From: DATLGB01 sp963740765
GTDB lineage: Bacteria > Actinomycetota > Thermoleophilia > Solirubrobacterales > Solirubrobacteraceae
NCBI GenBank assembly: GCA_963740765.1
Contig: CAVUFN010000010.1
Span: forward strand, 62,001 to 126,000
Direction: 5' to 3'
Length of the DNA stretch: 64,000 nt
Shown: positions 9,362 to 17,839 of the stretch, in pieces
How positions within the stretch are numbered: the first letter of the stretch is position 1
Layout of the letters: every line of letters starts with the position of its first letter
The notes under the pieces: generated by a model
Told to the model about the DNA's origin: nothing
Database searches by the model: none
What the model saw: only the letters and a program-made list of their open reading frames with translations
Position numbers and translations under genes: made by a program

Positions 9362-11971
9362 ATGACGCGGAGGCTGGAGCGGGTCGTGCGGGGGGCGGCA
9401 CGGCGGCCGGGCCGGGTGCTGCTCGTGGCCGTCATCGTGGCGGTGGCGGGTGGCCTGGGGGCGCTGACGCTGAAGCCGTCGGCGGCTACGGACACCCTGG
9501 TCGGGCGCTCGACGGACTCCTTCAAGGCGACGGAGACGCTGCACGAGCGCTTCGGCGACGACCCGGTCGCGGTCCTGGTCCGGGGCGACCTCAAGGACCT
9601 CGTGCTCACCGACAACCTCGGCAAGCTCGTCGGGCTCGAGGGGTGCCTGAGCGGCAACAAGCCGGCAGACGTGGCCGCGCCGGGCGGCGCGAAGGGCCCG
9701 TGCGCGGAGCTGGCGGAGCGCAAGCCCGTGCAGGTCGTCTACGGGCCGGGGACCTTCATCAACTCGGCGGTCAACGAGATCGCGGCACAGCTGCAGACGC
9801 GCATCAAGGACGCGCAGACGCAGTCCACGGCGGTGGGCACGCGCGCGGCCCAGACCGCGCGCCGCGGCGGCGCGTCCAAGGCGCAGGCCCAGAAGGCGGG
9901 GCAGGCGGCCGCGCAGGCGGTGCTCCAGCAGTTCCAGGGCGAGCTGCTGCAGATCGCCACCCGCTACGGGCTGTCCGTCCAAGCGGCGAACCCGTCGATC
10001 TCCAACCCCGAGTTCGTGTACTCGCTGGTCTTCGACTCGTCGCGCGGGACCTACCAGCCCAAGGCGCGCTTCGCCTACCTGTTCCCCAACGACTCCTCCG
10101 CGCTGATCCAGGTGCGCCTGAAGCCGGGCCTGACCGACGCCGAGCGCGGCGAGGCGATCCGGCTGGTGCGCGAGGCGACGGCGATGAAGCGCTGGCAGCT
10201 CACCGGTGGCGCGTCCTATCTCGTCTCCGGCGCGCCCGTGGTCGTCAACGACGTGACCGACTCGCTGTCGAGCTCGCTGGTCGGGCTGCTCGTCGGCGGC
10301 CTGCTGATGATGGCCCTGGTCCTGCCGCTCGTCTTCCGGCGGCGCCGCTACCGGATGCTGCCGCTGGCGGTGGCGCTGGGGGCGGCGGGCACGGTGTTCG
10401 GGCTGATGGCGCTGCTCGGCGCGCGGCTGACGCTGGCGTCGATCGCGGTGCTCCCGGTGCTGCTGGGCCTCGGCGTCGACTACGCGATCCAGTACCAGGC
10501 GCGCTTGGAGGACGATGGCGTGACCCGGACGCTGCGGCTGGCGCTGCCGACGATCGGGACCGCGGTGCTCGCGACCGTGGCCGGCTTCGCGGTGCTGCTG
10601 TTGTCCCCGGTGCCGATGGTGCGTGGCTTCGGGCTGGTGCTGATGGGCGGCGTGGTGCTCGCCTACGGGTTCGCGCTGACGGCGGGGACGGCGGCGCTGG
10701 CGGCCCTGTCGCGGCGCTCCGGGCATGGCCGGGTGTCGGCCTCCGTGCGGGGCGCGGGGCAGATGGCGAGCGGGCTGGGGCGGCCGTTCGCGCGGCCGGC
10801 CGCGGCGCTCGGGCGCACCGGCGGCCGGGTGGCCCGGCGGGTGACCGGCGTGTCCCTGCAACGGCCGGTGCTGGTGCTCGGCCTGGGTGCGGTGCTGGCC
10901 GTCGGCGGTTGGGTGGTCGACTCGCGCACCGAGGTCGTCTCCGACATCACCGAGCTGGTCCCGCGCGACCTGCCCGCCGTCCGCGACGTGCTCACCCTCC
11001 AGGACGAGACGAACATCGCCGGCGAGGTCGACGTGCTGGTGGAGGCCGAGGACCTGACCGACCCCGCCGTGGTCACGTGGATGCGCTCGTTCCAGGAGCG
11101 CGTCAAGGAGCGCTTCGACTACTCGACGGCCAACGGCTGCGGGAAGGCCGAGATCTGCCCGGCGGTGTCGCTGACCGACCTGTTCCGCTCCCCCGACGCG
11201 GCCTCGGATCAGGCCCGCATCAAGGCCCTGCTCGACGCGGTGCCGGCCTACTTCTCCTCGGCCGTCATCAACTCCGATCGCACGGCGGCGATCATGTCCT
11301 TCGGCATCAAGCTGCTGCCGCTCGACGAGCAGGAGCGGGCGCTCGACGTCATGCGCTCCGAGCTCGACCCGCCCGACGGGGTGACCGCGCGCCTGGCCGG
11401 GCTGCCGGTGCTGGCGGCGGAGGCCAACGCCAAGCTGACCGACCCCGCCCGCCGGCTCGGGACGCTGCTCGCCGGGCTGGTCGTCGTGGCGCTGGCGCTG
11501 CTGGCCGTCTACCGCCGCTGGGCGCGCGCGTGGATCCCGCTCGTGCCGATCGCGCTGGCGACCGGCTGGTCGGCGCTCGTCCTGTGGCTGCTCGGCGTGC
11601 CGCTGAACCCCATGAGCGCGACGCTCGGCGCGCTGGTCATCGCGATCTCGACGGAGTTCGCGGTGCTGCTGGTGGCGCGCTACCGCGAGGAGCGCGACGG
11701 CGGGCTCGACCTGGACGAGGCGCTGGCGGCCACCTACGCCACGACGGGCGTCGCCGTGCTCGCCTCCGGCGTCACCGCCATCGCCGGCTTCGCGGTCCTG
11801 GCGTTCTCCGACGTGACGATGCTGCGGGACTTCGGGCGGGTGACCGTGGTCGACCTCACCGTCTCCCTCCTGGGCGTCCTCGCGGTCCTCCCGGCCGTCC
11901 TCGCGCTCGCCGAGCGCCGCCGGGGTCGGGCCCCGGCACCGGACACCACGCGCGAGGCGGTGGCGGCGTGA
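9362..11971 (+). CDS. RND/MMPL family membrane transporter
   Basis: An 869-residue inner-membrane protein of the MMPL/hydrophobe RND exporter type. It starts with one membrane helix (~15-33), then a large extracytoplasmic loop containing an Ala/Gln-rich helix (~150-190). Five clustered helices (~298-450) and a central linker follow. A second half repeats the pattern: helix ~500-520, loop, helices ~700-850. Conserved acidic residues sit in the helices, for example GLGVDYAIQYQAR and the matching ISTEFAVLLVARYREE. Position after six mce genes parallels mycobacterial lipid-export systems; the substrate is probably a lipid (inference). Its stop overlaps the next start (GTGA). Confidence 0.9.
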   Translation: MTRRLERVVRGAARRPGRVLLVAVIVAVAGGLGALTLKPSAATDTLVGRSTDSFKATETLHERFGDDPVAVLVRGDLKDLVLTDNLGKLVGLEGCLSGNKPADVAAPGGAKGPCAELAERKPVQVVYGPGTFINSAVNEIAAQLQTRIKDAQTQSTAVGTRAAQTARRGGASKAQAQKAGQAAAQAVLQQFQGELLQIATRYGLSVQAANPSISNPEFVYSLVFDSSRGTYQPKARFAYLFPNDSSALIQVRLKPGLTDAERGEAIRLVREATAMKRWQLTGGASYLVSGAPVVVNDVTDSLSSSLVGLLVGGLLMMALVLPLVFRRRRYRMLPLAVALGAAGTVFGLMALLGARLTLASIAVLPVLLGLGVDYAIQYQARLEDDGVTRTLRLALPTIGTAVLATVAGFAVLLLSPVPMVRGFGLVLMGGVVLAYGFALTAGTAALAALSRRSGHGRVSASVRGAGQMASGLGRPFARPAAALGRTGGRVARRVTGVSLQRPVLVLGLGAVLAVGGWVVDSRTEVVSDITELVPRDLPAVRDVLTLQDETNIAGEVDVLVEAEDLTDPAVVTWMRSFQERVKERFDYSTANGCGKAEICPAVSLTDLFRSPDAASDQARIKALLDAVPAYFSSAVINSDRTAAIMSFGIKLLPLDEQERALDVMRSELDPPDGVTARLAGLPVLAAEANAKLTDPARRLGTLLAGLVVVALALLAVYRRWARAWIPLVPIALATGWSALVLWLLGVPLNPMSATLGALVIAISTEFAVLLVARYREERDGGLDLDEALAATYATTGVAVLASGVTAIAGFAVLAFSDVTMLRDFGRVTVVDLTVSLLGVLAVLPAVLALAERRRGRAPAPDTTREAVAA

Positions 11972-12645
11972 GCGAACGGCCCGGGCCGCCGCGCCCACCG
12001 GCGGGCATCGCCTCGCAGGGGACCTGGATCGCCGGCGTCGCGATCGTCGTCCTCATCGCCGTGGTGACCATCAACACCATCAGCACGGACTCGCCGGGGT
12101 CGAAGGGCGTGCGGCCCGGTACGAAGGTCCCGCCGTTCGCGGCGCCGCTCGCGCTCGCCGACCTCAAGTGCGAGCCCGACAACCGCGACTGCGACGCCAG
12201 CGTGGCGATCAAGGCGCGCAAGGGCCATCCGGAGGCGTGCGACATCCGCGGCCCGAAGATCCTCAACTCCTGCCAGCTCGCCGAGCGAGGGCCGTTCGTG
12301 CTCGGCTTCCTCGTCGGCCCCAGCCAGCGCTGCATCGACCAGATCGACGTCCTCGAGCGGCTCAAGCCGCGCTTCCCCGACATCCAGTTCGCCGCCATCG
12401 CGATCAAGGGCGACCACGACGAGGTCAACGCGATCATCCGCCGGCACGGCTGGACGCTGCCGGTCGGGTATGACAACGACGGCGCGATCGCGAACACGTT
12501 CGCCGTCGCGGTGTGCCCGACCATCACCTTCGTCAAGCAGGGCGGGGCGGTGACGACCACGACGATCGGCACCGCCACCGAGCGCGAGATCATCGCCGAC
12601 ATCCGCAAGATCCGCTCGCGCGTCCCGCGCACCACGTCGCCGTGA
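11968..12645 (+). CDS. Membrane-anchored thioredoxin-fold (redoxin) protein
   Basis: A 225-residue protein with one N-terminal membrane helix (~19-38) and a periplasm-facing thioredoxin-like domain. The usual CxxC is not evident. Cysteines occur as CEPDNRDC, EACD, NSCQ and QRC, and VAVCPTITFVKQGG matches the cis-Pro strand region of redoxins. It may act in envelope redox handling, but the atypical cysteine pattern leaves activity uncertain. It starts with GTG in a GTGA overlap with the transporter, and its own stop overlaps the next GTG, so it is part of a coupled chain. Confidence 0.75.
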   Translation: MSERPGPPRPPAGIASQGTWIAGVAIVVLIAVVTINTISTDSPGSKGVRPGTKVPPFAAPLALADLKCEPDNRDCDASVAIKARKGHPEACDIRGPKILNSCQLAERGPFVLGFLVGPSQRCIDQIDVLERLKPRFPDIQFAAIAIKGDHDEVNAIIRRHGWTLPVGYDNDGAIANTFAVAVCPTITFVKQGGAVTTTTIGTATEREIIADIRKIRSRVPRTTSP

Positions 12646-13292
12646 GCACCGGGCCGGCCGAGTGCCTCGTCGAGGCCGACGTCGCCGCCGAGCTGCCCGG
12701 CCTGCGGCTGTGGTCGCTCGAGCTGCCCTCGGGGGACGGGCCGTCGCCGAAGGCGCTGCGGCACCGGATGCGCGAGATGTCGAGCCGCTTCACGGGCGCG
12801 CAGGCCAAGGCACTGCGCTCCAAGCCGATCCCGCACGCCTACCGCGTCTTCTACCGCCACATCGGGCTGGACCCCGACGTCGACCGCGTCCCGGTGGAGG
12901 CGCTGGTGATCGAGCGCCTCAAGCACGGCGGCTTCCGCTCCGCGTCGATCCTCAACGACGCGCTCACGATCAGCCTGATGGAGACGGGCGTCCCGACCTG
13001 GGCGCTGGACTCCGACACGCTGCAGGGTGAGCTCGAGCTGCGCCGCTCCGCGCCCGACGAGCCGCTCGGCCGCGGGGACGAGCACGGGCCCTGGCTCCCG
13101 CACGGGCAGCTCGTCGTCGCCGACCTGGCCGGGCCCGTCGCCGTCCTGTTCGGCGCGGTGGCCCGCACCCACGCCGTGGGTCGGGACACGATCCGCACGC
13201 GGCTGTTCTCCGTCCAGGTCGAGGGCGTGCCCGCGATCCACGTCTCCGAGGCGCTCTGGACGGTCGCGGACATCGTCACAGACACGGGCTGA
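12642..13292 (+). CDS. B3/B4 (Phe-tRNA synthetase beta-like) domain protein
   Basis: A 216-residue stand-alone protein resembling the B3/B4 tRNA-binding domain of phenylalanyl-tRNA synthetase beta (COG3382-type). Family-like segments are SKPIPHAYRVFYRHIGLDP and GGFRSASILNDALTISLMETGVP. Stand-alone forms are widespread; an editing or nucleic-acid-binding role is assumed but unproven. The GTG start at 12642 overlaps the previous stop (GTGA). An upstream in-frame ATG at 12513 lies within the redoxin gene and was rejected. Confidence 0.8.
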   Translation: MSTGPAECLVEADVAAELPGLRLWSLELPSGDGPSPKALRHRMREMSSRFTGAQAKALRSKPIPHAYRVFYRHIGLDPDVDRVPVEALVIERLKHGGFRSASILNDALTISLMETGVPTWALDSDTLQGELELRRSAPDEPLGRGDEHGPWLPHGQLVVADLAGPVAVLFGAVARTHAVGRDTIRTRLFSVQVEGVPAIHVSEALWTVADIVTDTG

Positions 13293-13336
13293 TCGCCGGG
13301 TCTGCATCGGGCGCGTTCGGGCCTGGTTTCCAGTGC

Positions 13337-13342
13337 TAGCCT
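13337..13342 (+). promoter_or_regulatory. -10 box TAGCCT upstream of 13360
   Basis: TAGCCT lies 17 nt before the ATG at 13360. The intervening GGAGGAGG is a good ribosome-binding site, so this promoter would give a short leader, not a leaderless transcript. Confidence 0.45.
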
Positions 13343-13359
13343 TCGCGGAGGAGGAGCCG

Positions 13360-14355
13360 ATGGCCCTGCTCGAGCACCACATCCCGCTCGTCGACCCCGG
13401 TGTCGACGAGGCCGCCGCCCGCAAGGCGCTGCGCGATCAGATCGGCAAGCTCGAGCTCGAGCTCTGCACGACGGCGACCTCCGTCCTCCCGCATCTCCCG
13501 CTGCCCTCCGTGGCCGGTCGCGCCGGTCCGCGGCTGCTGCCGCTGGAGGCGCTCGAGCAGGTCCGCGACGACCTGGCCGACCGGCTGTCCGAGCTGCGCA
13601 CCGAGCGCGGGCGGATCGCCGACGCGCAGGCCGAGAAGCGGCTCCTGATCGAGCGGATGCTGCTCGATCCGGGTGACTACAAGTACGTCCGCGTCCACAA
13701 CGCGGACATCGGCGAGCCGGGCTGCAAGAACTGGCACGTCAAGCCGCGCCTGGGCATCATCGGGATGCTGGCGGGCTGGTGGCACGTCAAGATCTCATCC
13801 GGCTGTCCATTAGCCTGGGGGCCGTGGCGCTCGCCGCGGCCCCGGACTCAGACAACCTGGATGGGTAAGCGCTCGCGCAAGCGCGCGACGGGTCCCGTGC
13901 GCGCTCCGCAGGTGGCGCCCGCGCCCCGTCCGTCCGAGCGCCGCCGGCCCGGCCAGAGCCGGGTCGACCGCTTCATCGAGAAGGCCGACGCCCGGCCCAA
14001 GCCGCCGTGGCATCCGGTCCCGCTCGTCGAGTTGTCCGTGCTGACCGGCATCGTGCTGCTCGTGATCGGCGTCATCAACCGCGACGACAGCCAGGGCCGC
14101 CTGGCCGGCCTGCTCGGCCTCGTGCTCGCCGCGCTGGGCGGGCTGGACACCGCGGTGCGCGAGCACTTCGGCGGCTTCCGCTCCCACAGCGCCCTCCTGG
14201 CGGCGTTCCCCGCGGTCGGCGCGGCCATCCTCGTCGCCCTCCTGCACCCGGTCGCCTACCTGCTCGTGTTCACCGCCCTGATCGTCTTCGCGGGCGCCTT
14301 CTGGTTCTTCCGCTCCGCCTTCAAGCGCCGCGCCGGCGTCGGGTTCAAGGTCTGA
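13360..14355 (+). CDS. Unknown protein joined in frame to a small membrane protein
   Basis: One uninterrupted frame of 331 codons. The first ~160 residues are soluble and helical (coiled coil ~85-120) and end in a compact Cys/Trp-rich segment with PGCKNWHVKPRLG and SSGCP. A low-complexity bridge follows. The last ~165 residues start at an internal ATG and contain a basic N-terminus plus four hydrophobic helices. The bridge looks non-coding and contains a TAGCCT box, so two genes that lost the stop between them is as likely as a real fusion. No function is recognised for either half. The ATG at 13360 has a strong ribosome-binding site. Confidence 0.55.
   Translation: MALLEHHIPLVDPGVDEAAARKALRDQIGKLELELCTTATSVLPHLPLPSVAGRAGPRLLPLEALEQVRDDLADRLSELRTERGRIADAQAEKRLLIERMLLDPGDYKYVRVHNADIGEPGCKNWHVKPRLGIIGMLAGWWHVKISSGCPLAWGPWRSPRPRTQTTWMGKRSRKRATGPVRAPQVAPAPRPSERRRPGQSRVDRFIEKADARPKPPWHPVPLVELSVLTGIVLLVIGVINRDDSQGRLAGLLGLVLAALGGLDTAVREHFGGFRSHSALLAAFPAVGAAILVALLHPVAYLLVFTALIVFAGAFWFFRSAFKRRAGVGFKV
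13811..13816 (+). promoter_or_regulatory. Possible -10 box (TAGCCT) inside the two-part frame
   Basis: TAGCCT sits between the two protein-like halves of the 13360-14355 frame, 44 nt before the internal ATG at 13861. It supports separate expression of the membrane half. Confidence 0.35.
13861..14355 (+). CDS. Small four-helix membrane protein (alternative second gene)
   Basis: If translated from the internal ATG this is a 164-residue protein. It has a Lys/Arg-rich N-terminal ~45 residues (MGKRSRKRATG), then hydrophobic segments near residues 60-77, 82-100, 113-130 and 134-150. The composition and basic C-terminal FKRRAGVGFKV suggest a complete small membrane protein of unknown function, not a domain extension. 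It shares frame and stop with the longer reading described at 13360. The choice depends on whether the stop between them is truly absent. Confidence 0.45.
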   Translation: MGKRSRKRATGPVRAPQVAPAPRPSERRRPGQSRVDRFIEKADARPKPPWHPVPLVELSVLTGIVLLVIGVINRDDSQGRLAGLLGLVLAALGGLDTAVREHFGGFRSHSALLAAFPAVGAAILVALLHPVAYLLVFTALIVFAGAFWFFRSAFKRRAGVGFKV

Positions 14356-14378
14356 GTGACATGAGCGAGGGGCGTCGC

Positions 14379-14774
14379 ATGCAGCTCACCGGGCTGCACC
14401 ACATCACGCTGATCAGCAGCGACATGGAGCGCTCGATCGCGTTCTACCGGGACACGCTCGGGCTCGGCATCGTCCGCGACGCGCCGTCCGACGACGACCC
14501 CGGCACCCGCCACGTGTGGTTCGGCGCCGTCGACGGCACCCCCGGGCGGCTGCTGAGCGTCATGGAGTACCCGCAGCTGCCCGCGGGGGTGGTCGGGACG
14601 GGGTCGACGCAGCACTTCGCGCTGTCGGTCGACTCCGCGGAGGAGCTCGACGCCTGGCAGCGCTACCTCGTCGAGCACGGCGTCGAGTGCTCGGAGGTCT
14701 TCGACCGGGGTGGCTTCCGGTCGCTGTACCTCCGCGACCCCGACAACCACATCATCGAACTCGCCACGCGCTGA
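14379..14774 (+). CDS. VOC (glyoxalase/bleomycin-resistance) family protein
   Basis: A 131-residue metal-dependent VOC-fold protein. The N-terminal beta-alpha unit has GLHHITLISSDMERSIAFYRDTLGL and the C-terminal unit FRSLYLRDPDNHIIELATR. The expected metal ligands are the early His and the late Glu. Substrates in this superfamily range from methylglyoxal-glutathione adducts to ring-cleaved aromatics, so none can be assigned. The start at 14379 is preferred because AGGGG lies 6 nt upstream; an ATG at 14361 would add six residues. The gene ends just before a strong terminator. Confidence 0.85.
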   Translation: MQLTGLHHITLISSDMERSIAFYRDTLGLGIVRDAPSDDDPGTRHVWFGAVDGTPGRLLSVMEYPQLPAGVVGTGSTQHFALSVDSAEELDAWQRYLVEHGVECSEVFDRGGFRSLYLRDPDNHIIELATR

Positions 14775-14780
14775 GACCGG

Positions 14781-14828
14781 GGGCGTGTCGCTCACCGGTG
14801 GCTGTACCCACCGGTGGGCGACACGCCC
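14781..14828. terminator. Long bidirectional terminator hairpin
   Basis: Two 21-nt arms (14781-14801 and 14808-14828) pair throughout, with one G-U wobble and a 6-nt loop. The hairpin sits between convergent genes (VOC on +, mIHF-like on -) and lacks a T-run, as is common in GC-rich actinobacteria. It can serve both directions. Confidence 0.85.
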
Positions 14829-14835
14829 GGGTCCG

Positions 14836-15189
14836 TCAGGCGTAGGCCAGCGAGCGGGCGAACGGATCGACGACGGCCTCGCCGTTGAGGCGGGCGGCCA
14901 GCTGGCTGCGCTGGCGGTCGGTCATCGAGCCGATCGTCTTGTTCTCCGACATCGGCACTTCCTTCAGGAACCGGCGACAACGCGTGCGGCCCCAGCGGTG
15001 CTGGCTCATGAGCAGGTCGGAAATGGTCATGCTCTCCGACTCCCACGGGCTTTCGGTCACGACGTCAGCCACCGTTCGGCTGCCGTCCGCGATCTCCCGC
15101 TTGAGCTCGGCTCGCGCAAGCCGGACCCGGTTGGCCCGGTCGAGCGCGCGCATGTGTTGGGGCGCGGTCGTGGTCGCCCAATCTTGCAT
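14836..15189 (-). CDS. mIHF-like DNA-binding protein
   Basis: A 117-residue basic protein resembling actinobacterial (mycobacterial-type) integration host factor. The first helix carries ANRVRLARAELKREIADG, the middle SMTISDLLMSQHRWGRTRCRRFLKEV corresponds to the helix-two-turn-helix DNA-binding part, and MTDRQRSQLAARL closes the fold, as in mIHF (known family order). It is presumably a nucleoid-associated protein. The ATG at 15189 has GGAGG 9 nt upstream; a second Met at 15153 would remove a non-conserved lead. Unlike most genes here it has a spaced -35/-10 promoter and a ~115-nt leader. Confidence 0.8.
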   Translation of the reverse strand: MQDWATTTAPQHMRALDRANRVRLARAELKREIADGSRTVADVVTESPWESESMTISDLLMSQHRWGRTRCRRFLKEVPMSENKTIGSMTDRQRSQLAARLNGEAVVDPFARSLAYA

Positions 15190-15310
15190 AGATGGTCCTC
15201 CCCAGCCACCAGCCACGCCGGGCTGGCGGAATCTTCAACAGTGAACAGGTGCTTTGGCCGGCCCCCGAGCGTCCCTCTCCGCGACGCACTCGACTGCTCG
15301 GCTGGGGGCC

Positions 15311-15340
15311 AAACTAGTCGAATCCCGAGCCGGTCTGCAA
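15311..15340 (-). promoter_or_regulatory. -35/-10 promoter for the mIHF-like gene
   Basis: On the minus strand TTGCAG (15340-15335) and TAGTTT (15316-15311) are separated by 18 nt, a regular housekeeping spacing. The start would lie near 15305, leaving a leader of about 115 nt before the ATG. The rest of the gap 15190-15445 is relatively AT-rich near 15420-15445 and shows no gene. Confidence 0.5.
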
Positions 15341-15445
15341 CGACCAACCGGCAGAAAATCAGCTACGAGCATGGTTTTTCTCAGCGGCGGTCAGACCGTC
15401 GAAAATCCGTCCAGGGGTGCTGAAAAAATCGGCTATATACGCGCG

Positions 15446-16681
15446 TTACGTGGAGTTCGGGAGCGGTCCGTGCTCGGCCTCGAACGCGACCTTCACGTCG
15501 GCGAAGATGCCCAGCGCGCGGTCGAGCGTCTCGCGGTCGTGGGTGGCCATCACGCTCGTGCGCAGCAGCGCGCCGGCGGGCGGGACGGCGGGGTGGATGG
15601 CGACGTTGACGTAGACGCCGGCGTCGTAGAGGGCGCGCCACAGCAGCACGGCCTTCCAGTCGTCGCCGACCACGGCGGGGACGACGGCGGCGGGGACGTC
15701 GCCGACCCGGAAGCCGAGGTCGATGAGGCCGTCGCGCAGGTAGGCCGCGTTCTCGAGGACCTTGGCCATCAGCTCGGGGCCCTCGGGCGAGCGGATGATG
15801 CGCAGGGCGGCCAGGGCCGCGCCGACAGCGGCGGGGACGGCGGACGCGGTGAACAGGAACGCGCGGGCCTGCACGCGCAGGAAGTCGATCACCTCGTGCG
15901 AGCCGGCCAGGAAGCCGCCGCCGCTCGCCAGGGACTTGCTGAACGTCCCCATCCGCAGGTCCACCCGGTCCTCGACGCCGTAGAGCTCACAGGCCCCGGC
16001 GCCGCGCGCACCGAGCACGCCGGCCCCGTGGGCCTCGTCGACCATCAGGCGCGCGCCGTGCTCCTGGGTGAGCGCGACGATGTCGTCCAGCGGGGCGATG
16101 TCGCCCTCCATGCTGAAGACCCCGTCCACGACGACCAGGACCGGTGACTCCTCGGCCGCGGCGCGCCGGAGCTGCTTCTCGAGCTTGTCCAGCCGGTTGT
16201 GGCGGAACGGGCGCATCTTGGCCCGGCTGAGCAGGATCCCGTCGAGGATCGAGGCGTGGTCGCCGCTGTCGGCGATGACGGTGTCGCCCGGCCCGAGCAG
16301 CGTGCCCAGCGCGACGAGGTTGGCACCGTGGCCCGTGCTCGTGACGATCGCCTCCTCGGTCCCCATCCACTCGGCGATCTCCTGCTCGAGCTGGAGGTGG
16401 AGGTCGAGCGTCCCGTTGAGCAGGCGGCTGCCGGTGAGGCCGGTGCCGTAGCGGCGGATCGCGTCGTGGGCGGCCTCGATGACGCGGGGGTCCTCGGTCA
16501 GGCCGAGGTAGTTGTTGGAGCCGAGCATGATCCGCTCGGCGCCCTCCATCTCCACGACGGGGCCGGCGGGGCCCTCGAGGCGGCGGAAGTAGGGGAGGAG
16601 ATCGGCGTCGCGAGCCGCCTGCAGCTGCTCGAGGCGCTCGTGTGTGCGGGCCTTCTCGAAGACGTCCACCTGCGTGCGCAT
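15446..16681 (-). CDS. PLP-dependent alpha-oxoamine synthase, serine palmitoyltransferase-like
   Basis: A 411-residue fold-type I enzyme that condenses an acyl-CoA/ACP with an amino acid. Visible motifs are SNNYLGL (55-61), TGSRLLNG (83-90), the His of DHASILDG (142), MVDEAHG with the PLP-pyridine Asp215 and His218, and the Schiff-base Lys249 in GTFSKSLASGGG. The family includes BioF, KBL, HemA and SPT. TGSRLLNGT and the lipid-related divergent neighbours (acyltransferase, fatty-acid hydroxylase) favour an SPT-like role, but KBL/BioF activity is not excluded. Its leaderless-type promoter overlaps that of the divergent gene. It is longer than typical BioF (~385). Confidence 0.85.
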   Translation of the reverse strand: MRTQVDVFEKARTHERLEQLQAARDADLLPYFRRLEGPAGPVVEMEGAERIMLGSNNYLGLTEDPRVIEAAHDAIRRYGTGLTGSRLLNGTLDLHLQLEQEIAEWMGTEEAIVTSTGHGANLVALGTLLGPGDTVIADSGDHASILDGILLSRAKMRPFRHNRLDKLEKQLRRAAAEESPVLVVVDGVFSMEGDIAPLDDIVALTQEHGARLMVDEAHGAGVLGARGAGACELYGVEDRVDLRMGTFSKSLASGGGFLAGSHEVIDFLRVQARAFLFTASAVPAAVGAALAALRIIRSPEGPELMAKVLENAAYLRDGLIDLGFRVGDVPAAVVPAVVGDDWKAVLLWRALYDAGVYVNVAIHPAVPPAGALLRTSVMATHDRETLDRALGIFADVKVAFEAEHGPLPNST

Positions 16682-16689
16682 GACGGTTG

Positions 16690-16699
16690 AAGGTACCCT
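16690..16699. promoter_or_regulatory. Overlapping divergent -10 boxes sharing TA
   Basis: In the 27-bp gap between two start codons, AAGGTACCCT contains TACCCT for the plus gene (9 nt to ATG 16709) and, on the minus strand, TACCTT (8 nt to ATG 16681). The boxes share the central TA, so both cannot be bound by polymerase at once. Confidence 0.7.
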
Positions 16700-16708
16700 C
16701 GCCGCCGG

Positions 16709-17833
16709 ATGTCGGTACACGTCGAGCCCGTGCGCTCCAAGCGCGACCTGAACGCGTTCATCAAGCTGCCGTTCTCGCTGTACGAGGGATGCGAGTACTG
16801 GGTCCCTCCGATCATCGCGGATCGCAAGCGCTTCCTGGACCGGTCCAAGAACCCGTTCTTCGAGCACGGCGAGGCGGAGTACTTCCTCGCCCGGCGCGAT
16901 GGGCAGGTCGTCGGCCGCATCACCGCGCAGATCGACCGCAACCTCCACGCGTTCCAGGACAACCAGTGGGGGCAGTTCGGGTTCTTCGACTCGATCGACG
17001 ACCAGGAGGTCGCGACGGCGCTGATCGACGCCGCCGACGCGTGGGTCCGCACCAAGGGCTGCGACCGGCTCGTCGGCCCGTTCGACTTCACCACCAACGA
17101 CGAGTGCGGCGTGCTGGTCGAGGGCTTCGAGCGCCTGCCCGTCGTGCTCATGAACTGGACGCATCCCTATTACCCGGCGCTGCTGGAGGGCGCGGGGCTG
17201 GCCAAGGCGATGGACACGCTGATGTGGACGCTCGACGTCCGCGACCGCGAGAAGGTCCATCCCGCGATCTTCGAGATGGCCGCCAAGGTCGAGTCCGAGC
17301 ACGGGATCATCTGCCGGCCGATGCGCAAGTCGGACATGGAGGCGGAGATCGGGCGCTTCCTCGAGGTCTACAACGAGGCCTGGCAGAAGAACTGGGGCTT
17401 CGTGCCGTTGACGGAGTCCGAGGTCCGCCACTACGCCAAGCAGCTCAAGCCGCTGCTCGACGAGCACTGGGCGATGATCGCCGAGACCGCCGACGGGCGC
17501 GTGGCCGGCGCGGCGCTGTCCCTGCCCGACTACAACCAGGTCTTCCGCCACATGAAAGGGCGGCTGCTGCCGATCGGGTGGCTCAAGTTCCTGATCGGGA
17601 AGCGCAAGATCGACCGCGTGCGCGTGTTCGCGCTCGGCGTCAAGCGCGAGTTCCAGCACACCGGGATCGCGGCGAAGTTCTACGAGATGCACTACGACTC
17701 GGCCGCGGCGACGCCCCAGAAGGAGGGCGAGACCGGCTGGATCCTGGAGACCAACAAGCCCATGAACCGGGCCATGGAGGGGATGGGCGGAGAGGTCGTC
17801 TGCCGTTACCGGATCTTCGAGCGGGTGTTCTAA
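16709..17833 (+). CDS. GNAT-like acyltransferase (YghO-like)
   Basis: A 374-residue protein with a divergent N-terminal half and a GNAT-type C-terminal half. The start carries the family-like FIKLPFSLYEGCEYWVPP and KNPFFEHGEAEYFLARRDGQVVGRI. The acyl-CoA-binding-type segment is RVRVFALGVKREFQHTGIAAKFYEM, followed by WILETNKPMNRAMEGMGGEVV. Large GNAT-fold proteins of this kind can N-acylate long-chain bases; the ceramide synthase of Caulobacter is GNAT-related (established knowledge). Its position opposite an SPT-like gene makes that a reasonable hypothesis. Transcription is probably leaderless from the shared promoter. Confidence 0.8.
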   Translation: MSVHVEPVRSKRDLNAFIKLPFSLYEGCEYWVPPIIADRKRFLDRSKNPFFEHGEAEYFLARRDGQVVGRITAQIDRNLHAFQDNQWGQFGFFDSIDDQEVATALIDAADAWVRTKGCDRLVGPFDFTTNDECGVLVEGFERLPVVLMNWTHPYYPALLEGAGLAKAMDTLMWTLDVRDREKVHPAIFEMAAKVESEHGIICRPMRKSDMEAEIGRFLEVYNEAWQKNWGFVPLTESEVRHYAKQLKPLLDEHWAMIAETADGRVAGAALSLPDYNQVFRHMKGRLLPIGWLKFLIGKRKIDRVRVFALGVKREFQHTGIAAKFYEMHYDSAAATPQKEGETGWILETNKPMNRAMEGMGGEVVCRYRIFERVF

Positions 17834-17836
17834 TCT
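17831..17836 (+). promoter_or_regulatory. -10 box TAATCT built on the upstream stop codon
   Basis: The TAA stop of the acyltransferase gene is the first half of TAATCT. The distance to ATG 17846 is 9 nt, the usual spacing here, and to ATG 17840 only 3 nt. Confidence 0.5.
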
Positions 17837-17839
17837 TTG

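Noticed and set aside
6371..11998. Very long antisense reading frame (about 1,875 codons) opposite the mce/RND genes
   Set aside because: It is a GC-rich shadow: the opposite strand encodes clear MCE and RND families, and the antisense product is low-complexity Arg/Gly/Glu/Gln sequence with no domain.
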